Shown piece by piece: positions 29,490 through 38,191 of a stretch of 57,569 bases of DNA; position 1 is the first letter of the stretch, and each line of letters begins with the position of its first letter. The DNA comes from CAYYNQ01 sp964473105 (GTDB lineage Bacteria > Sumerlaeota > Sumerlaeia > MVZB01): positions 1-57,569 of the forward strand of contig CAYYNQ010000106.1 in NCBI GenBank assembly GCA_964473105.1, given 5' to 3'. The translations under genes and the position numbers were made by a program. Below the pieces are notes generated by a model, which worked only from the letters and a program-made list of their open reading frames with translations, ran no database searches and was not told the DNA's origin.

Positions 29490-31403
29490 TCAATCCACGG
29501 GACTGGTCAGCAGTAATTCATCGATTAACTCGCTGGTCAATTGGGAGCTTAACAAGGTGACATCTCGTGTCACATAGGATGGGAGGTATTCATTCACGAA
29601 CTGGGCAAGGCTGTCAAATCCGGTTATGCTGACCGAGGGATTCCGGTCCTTTTCAAACGTCACGCCCTGGTCGATGATGGACTGCAGAACATTCGGCGGA
29701 ATTGCAGTGGTTTCCCAGGATTTATCCATCATCCTGCCCAGTGCCGGATGCCCAGCTGTGATGTTGAATTTAAAGGCAGTAATTTTAATTCCCCTGCGCA
29801 GATTCGTCTCTTTGGGAGTCAGGAGGAATTGTTTGAAAAGGTCCGCTTCCTCCTGTGTGGTCTGCATGTCAATCAACGCGGTGAGGTGGAATGGACTACG
29901 GCTGTTAAAGCGGGTGTGGAGGGGCCTTCCCAGCACCGGCTTGACCCCTGCAGATATCTCATCGGGAATTGCAAGCGGAGTTCCATTTATCTGCCAGATG
30001 ACATCCAGTTTCCAGCTTGATGACGGGATCGATTCCGAAAAAACCTTCGCTGCATATCTTCGATCCTGCGATTTGGGGCTGTAACGGGCGATCATGGCCG
30101 CGACATCGGCCTTCAGCCATCTTGGTCTGGACGGGCCGCTCTTGTTGATCACGGAAGCACGTACACCGGAAATCCGCTGCCCAACGGCCACCTCTATTTC
30201 CGGGAGCAGAACCTCGCGCATGGCATAAACCTGATCGTAAAGGTCGACTGCCTTGGTGACTTGGCCATCCTGAAGAGCGGCATCCCCTTCCAGGAGAAGT
30301 TTCAATGCATCAAGTCTAGGCTTAACAACAATCGATTGCGGAAAATCATTAACTGCAACTTCAAGAAGGCTGATAGCATCAGCATATTCTTCGGCACCGA
30401 TTAAGGCACGGATAAAGAGTTCCGAGGACTCGGCTGATTCCCCCGGGTCCGCCCATGACCGGAGTTTGCCGTAGGCGTTTTTGTACTCCCCACGCTCAAG
30501 GTTATCATTGACCAGCCTAGAAAGAAGCCCTGTGACGGGCTCACTGAAAAGTGCCCTTTCTTCATTTGACCTCGCATGATCGATCCATGTCGGATTATTC
30601 ACGAAGGCATCGGATATGATTCGAATCAATTCGGCGTAGCGGCCGGCTGCAGCGAGGTTGTTGGTCTTGTTGAATCGTTCGGCCAGTTCTGCATAGGTGG
30701 CCGGGAGCAGTGCCACAACCGGGCTGTCCAGACGTTTGTTTTTGGCACTGTTAATCCACAGCGCACTCGCAAAATATTCTCCTGCAAGCAGAAGGTCCGG
30801 CCTAGCGGGACCACTGAGCAATTGATTGACCTTTTTGTGGGCCTCCTCGTAACCTGGATCGATCCGTAGGGCCATGATGAGTAGCTCATTGCCCTCTTCA
30901 GTCCTGATACGGTCGAAGGCTCTTTTCGCCTTGGACAGGAGTGCTTCGGCCCTGATTCGACGTTGCTCAGTGCTGCCCCCCCTGTGTTCGAGGTCAGTGA
31001 TGTCTCCGTCCAAGAGATTAAGGTTTTCGATTAATTTCACGTCATTAATTTTGATGGATCTTGCTTGTTCGATCAGTCTTTGCGCTGTGTGGATGTCCTC
31101 CCGAATGATCGCCTCAAGAATCCGGTCAAGCAGTGATCGGACATTTTCCTCTGGAGTATTGATGATTACCTTCATGACGCGGTCGACTGGCATCCGGGTG
31201 ATTGTCCCCTGTATATCCATGTCGATATAATGACTGTTTTCAGACTTGATAAGACCCTCCAGAATCTGCCCATTTTTTGTGATCACCTTGTCTGCGACCG
31301 TGGTTGAACTGAACATCAGAAATGGCAGGACCATTAGCGGCACCCAGGCCCAGTTGTGGACCGACGGTCGGCCAGCCTTGGCGGGGTGTACCATTTGGCA
31401 CAT
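29490..31403 (-). CDS. Secreted helical-repeat (TPR-like) protein
   Basis: A 637-residue exported protein of unknown role. ATG 31403 was chosen because a GGAGG ribosome site lies four bases upstream; it gives a long signal peptide with a hydrophobic core ending near TVADK. Next is a small beta domain (VITKNGQILEGLI, then GTITRMPVDRV), a module often seen at the start of PVC-type secreted proteins. Then come roughly 300 residues of helical, TPR-like repeats, and a C-terminal beta-rich region. No catalytic motif is visible. It is convergent with tadA and divergent from the purine nucleoside phosphorylase gene. Confidence 0.75.
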   Translation of the reverse strand: MCQMVHPAKAGRPSVHNWAWVPLMVLPFLMFSSTTVADKVITKNGQILEGLIKSENSHYIDMDIQGTITRMPVDRVMKVIINTPEENVRSLLDRILEAIIREDIHTAQRLIEQARSIKINDVKLIENLNLLDGDITDLEHRGGSTEQRRIRAEALLSKAKRAFDRIRTEEGNELLIMALRIDPGYEEAHKKVNQLLSGPARPDLLLAGEYFASALWINSAKNKRLDSPVVALLPATYAELAERFNKTNNLAAAGRYAELIRIISDAFVNNPTWIDHARSNEERALFSEPVTGLLSRLVNDNLERGEYKNAYGKLRSWADPGESAESSELFIRALIGAEEYADAISLLEVAVNDFPQSIVVKPRLDALKLLLEGDAALQDGQVTKAVDLYDQVYAMREVLLPEIEVAVGQRISGVRASVINKSGPSRPRWLKADVAAMIARYSPKSQDRRYAAKVFSESIPSSSWKLDVIWQINGTPLAIPDEISAGVKPVLGRPLHTRFNSRSPFHLTALIDMQTTQEEADLFKQFLLTPKETNLRRGIKITAFKFNITAGHPALGRMMDKSWETTAIPPNVLQSIIDQGVTFEKDRNPSVSITGFDSLAQFVNEYLPSYVTRDVTLLSSQLTSELIDELLLTSPVD

Positions 31404-31829
31404 GGTTCCTCCATCTGAAATTATCAACATGATTTCAAAAATCACTGTCTGGCTTGAATCAGGCCGAATGGTCCCATATCGGATGACCGCATGCAAGTTA
31501 AGCCTTCAAGCCTAAGTCTGCTGGTCTTATGCCCCATCCAAAGGCATGATAAGAGCCCATTGAAACCTTGGCAGGGAGGGATTTTGGGGGCGATTATGGC
31601 TGCCTCATCTTTTCCCTTGCCGTGTAAATCATGGAAATCATAACATGGTCGGTCCAAATTGACCCGGGCCTGGTGACTTCCGGCAATATTTCTGATGCCG
31701 GTCGGATCTGGAGTGGTTTGAAGTGCCCGAGGTTTGGCATGAAGTGGGGCGGCGGAGTTTACTTCAGTCCTCCTGTGTTCACGCCTGACGGGATGAGGCC
31801 AGGTTTCCCGAGAATCGGTGTTAAATTAC
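31404..31829. other. Divergent intergenic region
   Basis: These 426 bases separate the secreted helical-repeat gene (minus) from the purine nucleoside phosphorylase gene (plus). It should hold both promoters. A TTGACC occurs near 31,659, but without a well-spaced -10 box. I see no RNA gene or supported ORF. Confidence 0.4.
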
Positions 31830-32663
31830 ATGTTTCAAGATAGTCACGAATATTCAAAAAAAATCGAGGCTGCGGTCGGTAAAATCCAGTCCTGTTCTCC
31901 GGGATTACCACAGATCGGGGTGATTTGCGGAACGGGCATGGGTGCGTTGGCTAGCATGGTTGAGCCGGCCAAGGTTATTCCGTATGACGATGTCCCGGGA
32001 TTCCCCGTGTCGACGGTTGAATCACACCATGGCAATCTTGTTCTCGGTCGGTTGTCTGAGAAAAGCGTGGTCCTCATGCAGGGCCGTTCCCATCTGTATG
32101 AGGGTTATTCGCTCAAGGAAATCACCTTTCCGATACGTGTGATGAAATCGCTTGGTGTTGAATATCTGATTGTCATGAATGCCGTTGGGAGCATGAATCC
32201 ATTGATTCCTCGTGGTTCTATCGTGATGCCCAGTGATCACATCAATCTGATGGGGGACAATCCATTGATTGGCCCGAATGATGATGAAATGGGGCCGCGT
32301 TTTCCGGATATGTCGGCCCCTTACGACTGTGCCATGCGCACCTTGGCCAGGGAGGTCGCTGTTGAAAACAGGATGCAACTGCATGAAGGAGTCATGGTGG
32401 CGGTCACGGGACCATCCCTGGAGACGCGGGCAGAATATCGGATGTTTCAGCTTATAGGTGCGGATATAGTGACGATGTCAACAGTACCCGAAATTATTGT
32501 GGCGGTCCATGCCGGTATTCGTTCATTGACCCTGTCTGTCGTGACGGACGAGTGTTTGCCGGAAGCCCTCCAGCCAGTCAACTTGGATGAAATCATTGAA
32601 ACCGCACGATCTGCCGAACCCCGCCTCGAGATTCTGGTCCGGGGAATCATTGAAAAACTTTAA
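31830..32663 (+). CDS. Purine nucleoside phosphorylase (trimeric PNP/MTAP family)
   Basis: A 277-residue cytosolic enzyme that cleaves purine nucleosides with phosphate for purine salvage. Family blocks: GTGMG phosphate loop, SHHG, GRSHLYEG, NAVGSMNP, GPSLETRAEYRM and MSTVPE. At the base-recognition site the sequence is SVVTDECLP, with Asp240 where 6-oxopurine-specific PNPs have Asn; Asp at this place is associated with accepting 6-aminopurines, as in methylthioadenosine phosphorylase. Substrate range is thus uncertain. Start ATG 31830; a GTG at 31818 is an alternative. It opens the plus-strand series through ileS to the ECF sigma operon. Confidence 0.88.
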   Translation: MFQDSHEYSKKIEAAVGKIQSCSPGLPQIGVICGTGMGALASMVEPAKVIPYDDVPGFPVSTVESHHGNLVLGRLSEKSVVLMQGRSHLYEGYSLKEITFPIRVMKSLGVEYLIVMNAVGSMNPLIPRGSIVMPSDHINLMGDNPLIGPNDDEMGPRFPDMSAPYDCAMRTLAREVAVENRMQLHEGVMVAVTGPSLETRAEYRMFQLIGADIVTMSTVPEIIVAVHAGIRSLTLSVVTDECLPEALQPVNLDEIIETARSAEPRLEILVRGIIEKL

Positions 32664-32673
32664 AGATTGAACA

Positions 32674-35481
32674 ATGCCAGAAAAACCGGTTGTTGACTTC
32701 AAGCACACACTTAACCTCCCTCAGACTGACTTTTCAATGAAGGCAAGGCTGGTTGAGCGTGAACCCGAAAGACTCGCTCACTGGGAATCCGTGAATCTAC
32801 GGGAAAAAATTCTGGAACAACGCATGGGGTCCGAGCCATACACCCTCCATGATGGTCCGCCCTATGCCAACGGCGATATCCACATGGGTCATGCCTTAAA
32901 CAAGGTCCTCAAGGATATCATCAACCGCTTCTACACGATGCAGGGCCGTTTGGTTTATTATGTCCCCGGATTCGACTGCCATGGTTTGCCGATTGAACAG
33001 AAGGTTGTCTCGAGGTTAAAGGGAAAAGCCGCGGATATGGAACCGGTCGAAATCCGGAGGTTATGCCATGAGGAGGCAACGCGCTGGATCCGGGCACAGA
33101 CCGAACAATTCAAGAGATTGGGTGTATCCGGGGACTGGGGTAAGCCATACCTGACCCTTGAACCACAGGTTGAGGTGGGTATCCTCCAGGCCTTGAAAGA
33201 ACTCGTCAAGAAGGGCTGCATACGGAAGGGGTTTAAGCCGGTCTTGTGGGACCCGGTATACAGAACGGCCCTGGCTGAGGCCGAAATCGAATATGAAAAT
33301 CATGTTTCGGATTCTATTTACGTCAAGTTTCCACTGATTGATCCCGGTGCAGTGGAGTCCCTGAGCGGAATGGACAGGGTTGCACTTGTTATCTGGACAA
33401 CAACCCCGTGGACGATCCCTGCAAACCTGGGAGTCTGCCTGAATCCCGAACTGGATTATGTTGTTCTCCTGTTGGATGGCGAGCACTTCGTTGTGGCACG
33501 TGGCTTGGTTGAATCATTTTGGGACAGATGCGGTCGTCGAGGTGAGCCCCATATGGTCGGCAGGGTGAATGCCAAGGACCTTGAGAATATGATTTGTGAG
33601 CACCCGATTTATGAGGACAAGACCAGTCTCGTCATTTTGGGGAGTCACGTCAGCCTCGAGGCGGGTACGGGTTGTGTCCACACGGCCCCGGGTCACGGTG
33701 TTGATGACTTCATTGTGGGCAAGAAGTATGGCCTTGACGTATTCGTTCCTGTTGATGAATCCGGGCGCTTCACCGATGAATATCCGGCCATGCAGGGGGT
33801 CAATATATTCAAGGCCAACGAAAAAATCATTGATCTGCTCCATTCCAAGGGGCTGCTCGTTCATCACGAAAAACATGAACACCAATATCCCTACTCGTGG
33901 AGGAGCCACAAACCGGTTATCTTTCGAGCGACTGAGCAGTGGTTTGTCGAATTGGATGAGTCCGGAATTCGCGATGCTTCCCTGAAATCGATCAATAGTG
34001 ATATAGACTGGATTCCGGCCTGGGGTCGGGATCGAATCTTCAATATGGTTGAGCAGCGTCCTGAGTGGTGCCTGAGTCGTCAACGTTCATGGGGGGTTCC
34101 AATTCCGTCAATACGCAGTCGCCAAAGCGGCGATTCCATCCTCGATGTTTCCGTCATTGACCGGTTGATTGAGAAGGTTGCGGTGGACGGCAGCGATGCT
34201 TGGTTTACCGGGTCGATTGAAGACCTTTTGCCCCAGAGTTTCAGATATGAAAAGACCGGCGAATCAGAGCCATCTGATTTTGAGAAGGAATACGATATTG
34301 TAGATGTCTGGTTTGATTCGGGTTCGACACATGTGGGAGTTCTCGAAATGCGCGATGGCTTGGAGTCGCCGGCAGATTTGTATCTCGAGGGTTCGGATCA
34401 GCATCGGGGTTGGTTTCAGTCTTCGCTATTGATCAGCATGGGTATCCGGGAAAGACCGCCGTTCCGTGCGGTATTGACTCATGGTTTCGTTCTTGATCAG
34501 GATGGCGTTGCCATGAGTAAACACAAGGGTAACGTCATTTCCCCCAAGGAGATAGTCCAGCGGTTAGGCGCCGACGGGTTGAGATTATGGGTGATCAGTG
34601 AAGATTACCGATCGGATATCCATCTTTCGAAGGAAAGCTTGAAACGAATTGGTGAGGCTTACCGGCGAATCCGCAATACCTTCCGTTTTCTGCTCGGGAA
34701 CCTTTACGATTTTAATGTGGAAGTGGATACCGTTCCCTTTGAAAAGCTCGAAAAGCTGGATCGCTGGATCCTGTGCAGGCTCAATCATCTGATCAAGAAT
34801 GTTAAAAAGCACTATGAGCACCTTGAATTTCACAGAATATATCATCTGATTTACAATTTCTGCACACGAGACCTCAGTAATCTCTACTTGGATATTGTAA
34901 AGGATCGCCTTTACTGTTCAGGTCCACTTGATCCCTCGAGGCGCGCTGTGCAAACATGTTGCAGATTTCTGTTGGAAAGCTTGACGAAAATGCTCGCTCC
35001 GGTGCTTGTCTTTACCACGGACGAGATTTGGGAGAAGATGGAAAATCCCGGTCATGATAGTGTTCATATGTCTTATTTCCCAGAGGTCAAAGCAGAATGG
35101 AGCGATCCCCAGCTTGAGGCTGAGATGAACGTGTTGCTCGAGTTGAAAGCGGAGGCAAGCCAATTGCTTGAATCCGACAGGCGTGGTGGTGTGATAGGCC
35201 ACAGCCTGGATGCATCAGTTGGGATACGGGCCTCCTCTGAAACTGATTACGTCTTTTTATGCGATAAAATAACACTTTTAAAACAATTATTTATTGTTTC
35301 AAGCGTTGAAATTGAAGAGAATGCCCAGTCCAATGGGGAAGGTGTCCGGGAAATTCGAACCCGGCGTGCCGGCGGAGAAAAATGCGGGCGTTGCTGGATG
35401 TTTGACCATCATGTCGGGAAAGATCATGAATTCCCCGCCTTGTGTGCCCGATGCAGCGACGTCGTCAAAAGGTTGAGATAA
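32674..35481 (+). CDS. ileS: Isoleucyl-tRNA synthetase
   Basis: A 935-residue class I synthetase that charges tRNA-Ile. The HIGH motif is HMGH (70-73); the editing domain is recognisable by the TTPWTIP and GTGCVHTAPGHG blocks; the second signature reads AMSKH (613-617) instead of KMSKS, keeping the essential lysine (616). The C-terminus has the zinc motif CGRCW and CARC typical of the bacterial enzyme. The length matches the bacterial (about 940-residue) form. It lies 10 bases after the phosphorylase gene and 3 bases before the DksA-like gene, so it is surely in one operon. Confidence 0.96.
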   Translation: MPEKPVVDFKHTLNLPQTDFSMKARLVEREPERLAHWESVNLREKILEQRMGSEPYTLHDGPPYANGDIHMGHALNKVLKDIINRFYTMQGRLVYYVPGFDCHGLPIEQKVVSRLKGKAADMEPVEIRRLCHEEATRWIRAQTEQFKRLGVSGDWGKPYLTLEPQVEVGILQALKELVKKGCIRKGFKPVLWDPVYRTALAEAEIEYENHVSDSIYVKFPLIDPGAVESLSGMDRVALVIWTTTPWTIPANLGVCLNPELDYVVLLLDGEHFVVARGLVESFWDRCGRRGEPHMVGRVNAKDLENMICEHPIYEDKTSLVILGSHVSLEAGTGCVHTAPGHGVDDFIVGKKYGLDVFVPVDESGRFTDEYPAMQGVNIFKANEKIIDLLHSKGLLVHHEKHEHQYPYSWRSHKPVIFRATEQWFVELDESGIRDASLKSINSDIDWIPAWGRDRIFNMVEQRPEWCLSRQRSWGVPIPSIRSRQSGDSILDVSVIDRLIEKVAVDGSDAWFTGSIEDLLPQSFRYEKTGESEPSDFEKEYDIVDVWFDSGSTHVGVLEMRDGLESPADLYLEGSDQHRGWFQSSLLISMGIRERPPFRAVLTHGFVLDQDGVAMSKHKGNVISPKEIVQRLGADGLRLWVISEDYRSDIHLSKESLKRIGEAYRRIRNTFRFLLGNLYDFNVEVDTVPFEKLEKLDRWILCRLNHLIKNVKKHYEHLEFHRIYHLIYNFCTRDLSNLYLDIVKDRLYCSGPLDPSRRAVQTCCRFLLESLTKMLAPVLVFTTDEIWEKMENPGHDSVHMSYFPEVKAEWSDPQLEAEMNVLLELKAEASQLLESDRRGGVIGHSLDASVGIRASSETDYVFLCDKITLLKQLFIVSSVEIEENAQSNGEGVREIRTRRAGGEKCGRCWMFDHHVGKDHEFPALCARCSDVVKRLR

Positions 35482-35484
35482 TCC

Positions 35485-36735
35485 ATGTCACCCAGAAAAT
35501 CAGAACCCAAAAAAAAGGCCATCTCCGGTATAAAGCCAACGACCTCCAGAAACAGGGGTGCTTCCCCCAAAAGCGTAACAGGTCGTAGGAAACCGGCTCT
35601 TCAAAAGGATATTGTGAGGAAGAAATCCGGCAAAGGGGAGATCCCGAAAAAAAACGTAAAATCCAGAGCGAAAAAATCATCTCCCGCAAAGAAAACCACG
35701 ACGGCGAAAAAGGCCGGACCGGTGAAGAAGCTTGCGTCCAAAAGGAAGGCCGACCAGGAGAAGAAGGCCGCATCCAAAAGGAAGGCCGACACGGAGAAGA
35801 AGGCCGCATCCAAAAGGAAGGCCGCGCCGGCGAATAAGGGCGCGCCCAAAAGGAAGGCTGCTCCGGCGAAGAAGGTCGCGTCCAAAAGGAAGGCCGCGTC
35901 GGTGAAGAAGGCCGCATCCAAAAGGAAGGCCGCGTCGGTGAAGAAGGCCGCGTCCAAAAGGAAGGTTGTGCCGGCGAAGAAGGTCGCGTCCAAAAGGAAG
36001 GCCGCGTCGGCGAAAAAGGGTCCATCCAAAAGGAAGCCCGCGCCGAAAACGGGTGGGGCAAGAAATAAATCCTCCAAGATTTCCGCCTTGTCTAGTGCCA
36101 AGTCGACAGTTCATGCCTTTAAGGCCGCACTGAAGAAAAAACAATTGGCAGTGGCCAGGGTTGCCGCCCAAAAAAAGAGGGCCGAGGCCCTGCGTATCGA
36201 GAAAATCGAAAAGGCAAGATTATTGGCCGAAAAAATGGATGCCTCCAGGAATCAACCCATGGGCGTACTGGCCAGGCCGACAGGTTTATATGACGGGATA
36301 CGCCTTCTTGAAGAATCTGATGTCACGTCCTTCCCGAAAAAAACTCCATATTCGAGGCAGGAACTTAACCGTCTTAAAACGGCCCTCCATAAGGAACGGG
36401 ACAAGTTGCTCTGTGAAATATCCTCCTTGATGGGAATGAGTCAGGATGCACTCGAGGCCGCCCGTGAGAATTCAGGATATTCGCTGCATATGGCTGAACA
36501 TGCTACGGATCTTCAGACCGCCGAGACGAATCTTGCCGTCAGGTCCTATGAGGAGGAACGTCTTGAGAAAGTTGAGGAGGCACTTGATAGACTCGAGAAC
36601 AACGTTAATCACTACGGTTTGTGCCTGGCATCGGGACGCAAGATTGGAATTCAGAGGCTAATCGCGCAGCCGCATGCCCACCTGTGCAAGGATCTCCAGG
36701 AACTCTACGAGAAGATACGCAGCCGCAGGAATTGA
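35485..36735 (+). CDS. DksA/TraR-like protein with histone-H1-like lysine-rich tail
   Basis: A 416-residue protein. Residues 1-200 are almost all Lys, Arg, Ala, Ser and Pro, including nine 12-residue repeats of the form KKAASKRKAxxx (81-188), like histone H1 or Hc1 tails. Residues about 310-416 match DksA/TraR factors, which act in the secondary channel of RNA polymerase: coiled-coil helices, then YGLCLASG and HLCKDL. The four-cysteine zinc finger is half lost: Cys380 and Cys401 remain, but their partners are Ser383 and Leu404. The likely role is a nucleic-acid-binding, polymerase-associated regulator. Position between ileS and lspA is conserved for DksA-like genes in some PVC bacteria (my recollection). 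Confidence 0.8.
   Translation: MSPRKSEPKKKAISGIKPTTSRNRGASPKSVTGRRKPALQKDIVRKKSGKGEIPKKNVKSRAKKSSPAKKTTTAKKAGPVKKLASKRKADQEKKAASKRKADTEKKAASKRKAAPANKGAPKRKAAPAKKVASKRKAASVKKAASKRKAASVKKAASKRKVVPAKKVASKRKAASAKKGPSKRKPAPKTGGARNKSSKISALSSAKSTVHAFKAALKKKQLAVARVAAQKKRAEALRIEKIEKARLLAEKMDASRNQPMGVLARPTGLYDGIRLLEESDVTSFPKKTPYSRQELNRLKTALHKERDKLLCEISSLMGMSQDALEAARENSGYSLHMAEHATDLQTAETNLAVRSYEEERLEKVEEALDRLENNVNHYGLCLASGRKIGIQRLIAQPHAHLCKDLQELYEKIRSRRN
35725..36048 (+). repeat. Nine tandem 36-bp repeats within the DksA-like gene
   Basis: Nine in-frame units of 36 bases encode the lysine-rich 12-residue repeat. The units differ mostly in the last three to four codons, and several share runs such as GCGTCCAAAAGGAAGGCC. 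This suggests expansion by slippage or unequal exchange. Confidence 0.85.
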
Positions 36736-36847
36736 GATTCTTTCTGGTTTCTGCGCCACTTGTTCCGCGAAACGCATTTTAAAGAGATTGGCAGCAAATG
36801 GATGCTTGTTTTGCCGGCCGCCAATCGGATCGAGGGTGGCCCACCAG

Positions 36848-37435
36848 ATGAACCTGATTCAGAAAGCAGCAGAACGTTTCGACCGCTTTGGCTGGTCGAA
36901 TCCTACACGACATGTCAGCCTCAGAAACATGTCGGTGATCATCATGGTGATCCTGGCCATTGACCAAGTTACCAAGTTGCTTGCCTTCAACTTTCTCAGG
37001 GGCCAACATGAAGTTGTCTTGATACCGGGTTTTCTACAGCTGAGATATGTGACCAATACCGGTGCTGCATTCTCGATGTTTACCGGTATGACAACGATCT
37101 TGGCGGTTATTTCCATCATCATCAGTGGATTTCTCCTTTATATGGCCATTCGTCTTCCACCCGGCGAGTATGGGTTGCGTACGGCTATCGGGCTTATCCT
37201 TGGCGGGGCGGCAGGGAACCTTGTTGACCGTGTGCGGTTGCATGAAGTTATCGACTTCATTGATGCGCATTGGATGTATGTGGCTCATTGGCCGACATTC
37301 AACATCGCGGATTCGGCTGTTTGTTCCGGCATGTTTCTGTGGGTGGTCGCCGTTTTCCGGACCGTTGCAGAACCCTCTGGGGAGGTTGTGGATACAGCGG
37401 GGAACTCTTCAATGGATACTCGGAATAAAACCTGA
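36848..37435 (+). CDS. lspA: Lipoprotein signal peptidase (signal peptidase II)
   Basis: LspA is the inner-membrane aspartyl protease that cleaves lipoprotein signal peptides after lipidation; the window encodes several of its substrates. The 195-residue product has four hydrophobic segments and the conserved motifs DQVTK (Asp39), NTGAAFS (from Asn70), GGAAGNLVDR with catalytic Asp127, and FNIADSAV with catalytic Asp155. The ATG at 36848 was chosen over a longer frame because it fits the family's N-terminus. The stop overlaps the start of the sigma factor gene (TGATG), so translation is coupled. Confidence 0.94.
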   Translation: MNLIQKAAERFDRFGWSNPTRHVSLRNMSVIIMVILAIDQVTKLLAFNFLRGQHEVVLIPGFLQLRYVTNTGAAFSMFTGMTTILAVISIIISGFLLYMAIRLPPGEYGLRTAIGLILGGAAGNLVDRVRLHEVIDFIDAHWMYVAHWPTFNIADSAVCSGMFLWVVAVFRTVAEPSGEVVDTAGNSSMDTRNKT

Positions 37436-38121
37436 TGGAACAAAATCGGGTCAGGCCCGGTCAGGATAACCTGGTGAATGAAACCCGGACATTTTCCCCG
37501 GATGGAGATAACTCAGGACAAGGAACAACCCAATGCAGGGATATCGAGCCGGTGGTGGGTTGGATTAGACGGGCCCGCAATGGTGAAATGGACTCCATGG
37601 AACAACTGATTTCTCATTATCAGAATAGAGTTTGGAAGAGAGCGCTTTACCGGATTGGCGATCCGGATGAGGCATCCGAGGTCACACAGGAAGTTTTCAT
37701 CCTATGTTTCCGGAAATTGGATCAGTTTCGTGGTGATTCCATGTTCTGGACATGGATTTCCCGGATTGTCGACAACCAAGTGAGTAACCGCCGCAGTTGG
37801 TGGAGACGACGCGGGTCACTCGTGACATACTCTCTGGAACCGCAGACTACCGGGGATGATGAAGATCCCCCGCGATATGACCCGCGTGATCCATCTCCAT
37901 CTCCTCGCCAGGAAGTCGAAGGCCGGCAATTGCTGGATGCATTGAATGACGCATTGGGGCGTCTGAGTGCCGATCACCGTGAAATTCTGCTGCTTCGTTT
38001 CTCAGATGGACTTTCATACGAAGAAATATCCGAGTCACTACAGATATCACTGGGCACGGTTAAATCCAGGATTAACCGTGCCCGAGGGGAATTAAGGATC
38101 CTGATGGAGGGCCATATTTGA
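37435..38121 (+). CDS. ECF-type RNA polymerase sigma factor
   Basis: A 228-residue sigma-70 family factor of the extracytoplasmic-function group. Region 2 is seen at ASEVTQEVFILCFRKLDQFRG (DPDEA before it) and WTWISRIVDN; region 4 at LSADHREILLLRF and SYEEISESLQISLGTVKSRI, a helix-turn-helix for the -35 element. Regions 1.1 and 3 are missing, as in ECF factors. The N-terminal 40 residues are a poorly conserved extension. The ATG overlaps the lspA stop. The next gene, 70 bases on, encodes a single-pass membrane protein that probably restrains it, so envelope stress is a plausible signal. Confidence 0.93.
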   Translation: MEQNRVRPGQDNLVNETRTFSPDGDNSGQGTTQCRDIEPVVGWIRRARNGEMDSMEQLISHYQNRVWKRALYRIGDPDEASEVTQEVFILCFRKLDQFRGDSMFWTWISRIVDNQVSNRRSWWRRRGSLVTYSLEPQTTGDDEDPPRYDPRDPSPSPRQEVEGRQLLDALNDALGRLSADHREILLLRFSDGLSYEEISESLQISLGTVKSRINRARGELRILMEGHI

Positions 38122-38191
38122 TGGTGGCAGTCGACGAGTCTCCGTCTGCATGATGAAACGTCAATTGGAATATATTTCAGGTTAATGTCCG

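Noticed and set aside
35351..35375. tRNA-like stretch with a T-loop-like ATTCGAACC
   Set aside because: It lies inside the ileS coding frame just before the zinc motif and has no acceptor stem or anticodon arm.
35465..36171. Repeat-containing minus-strand ORFs (Phe/Ser/Pro-rich) opposite the DksA-like gene
   Set aside because: Their repeats are the antisense of the lysine-rich tandem repeat and have no independent support.
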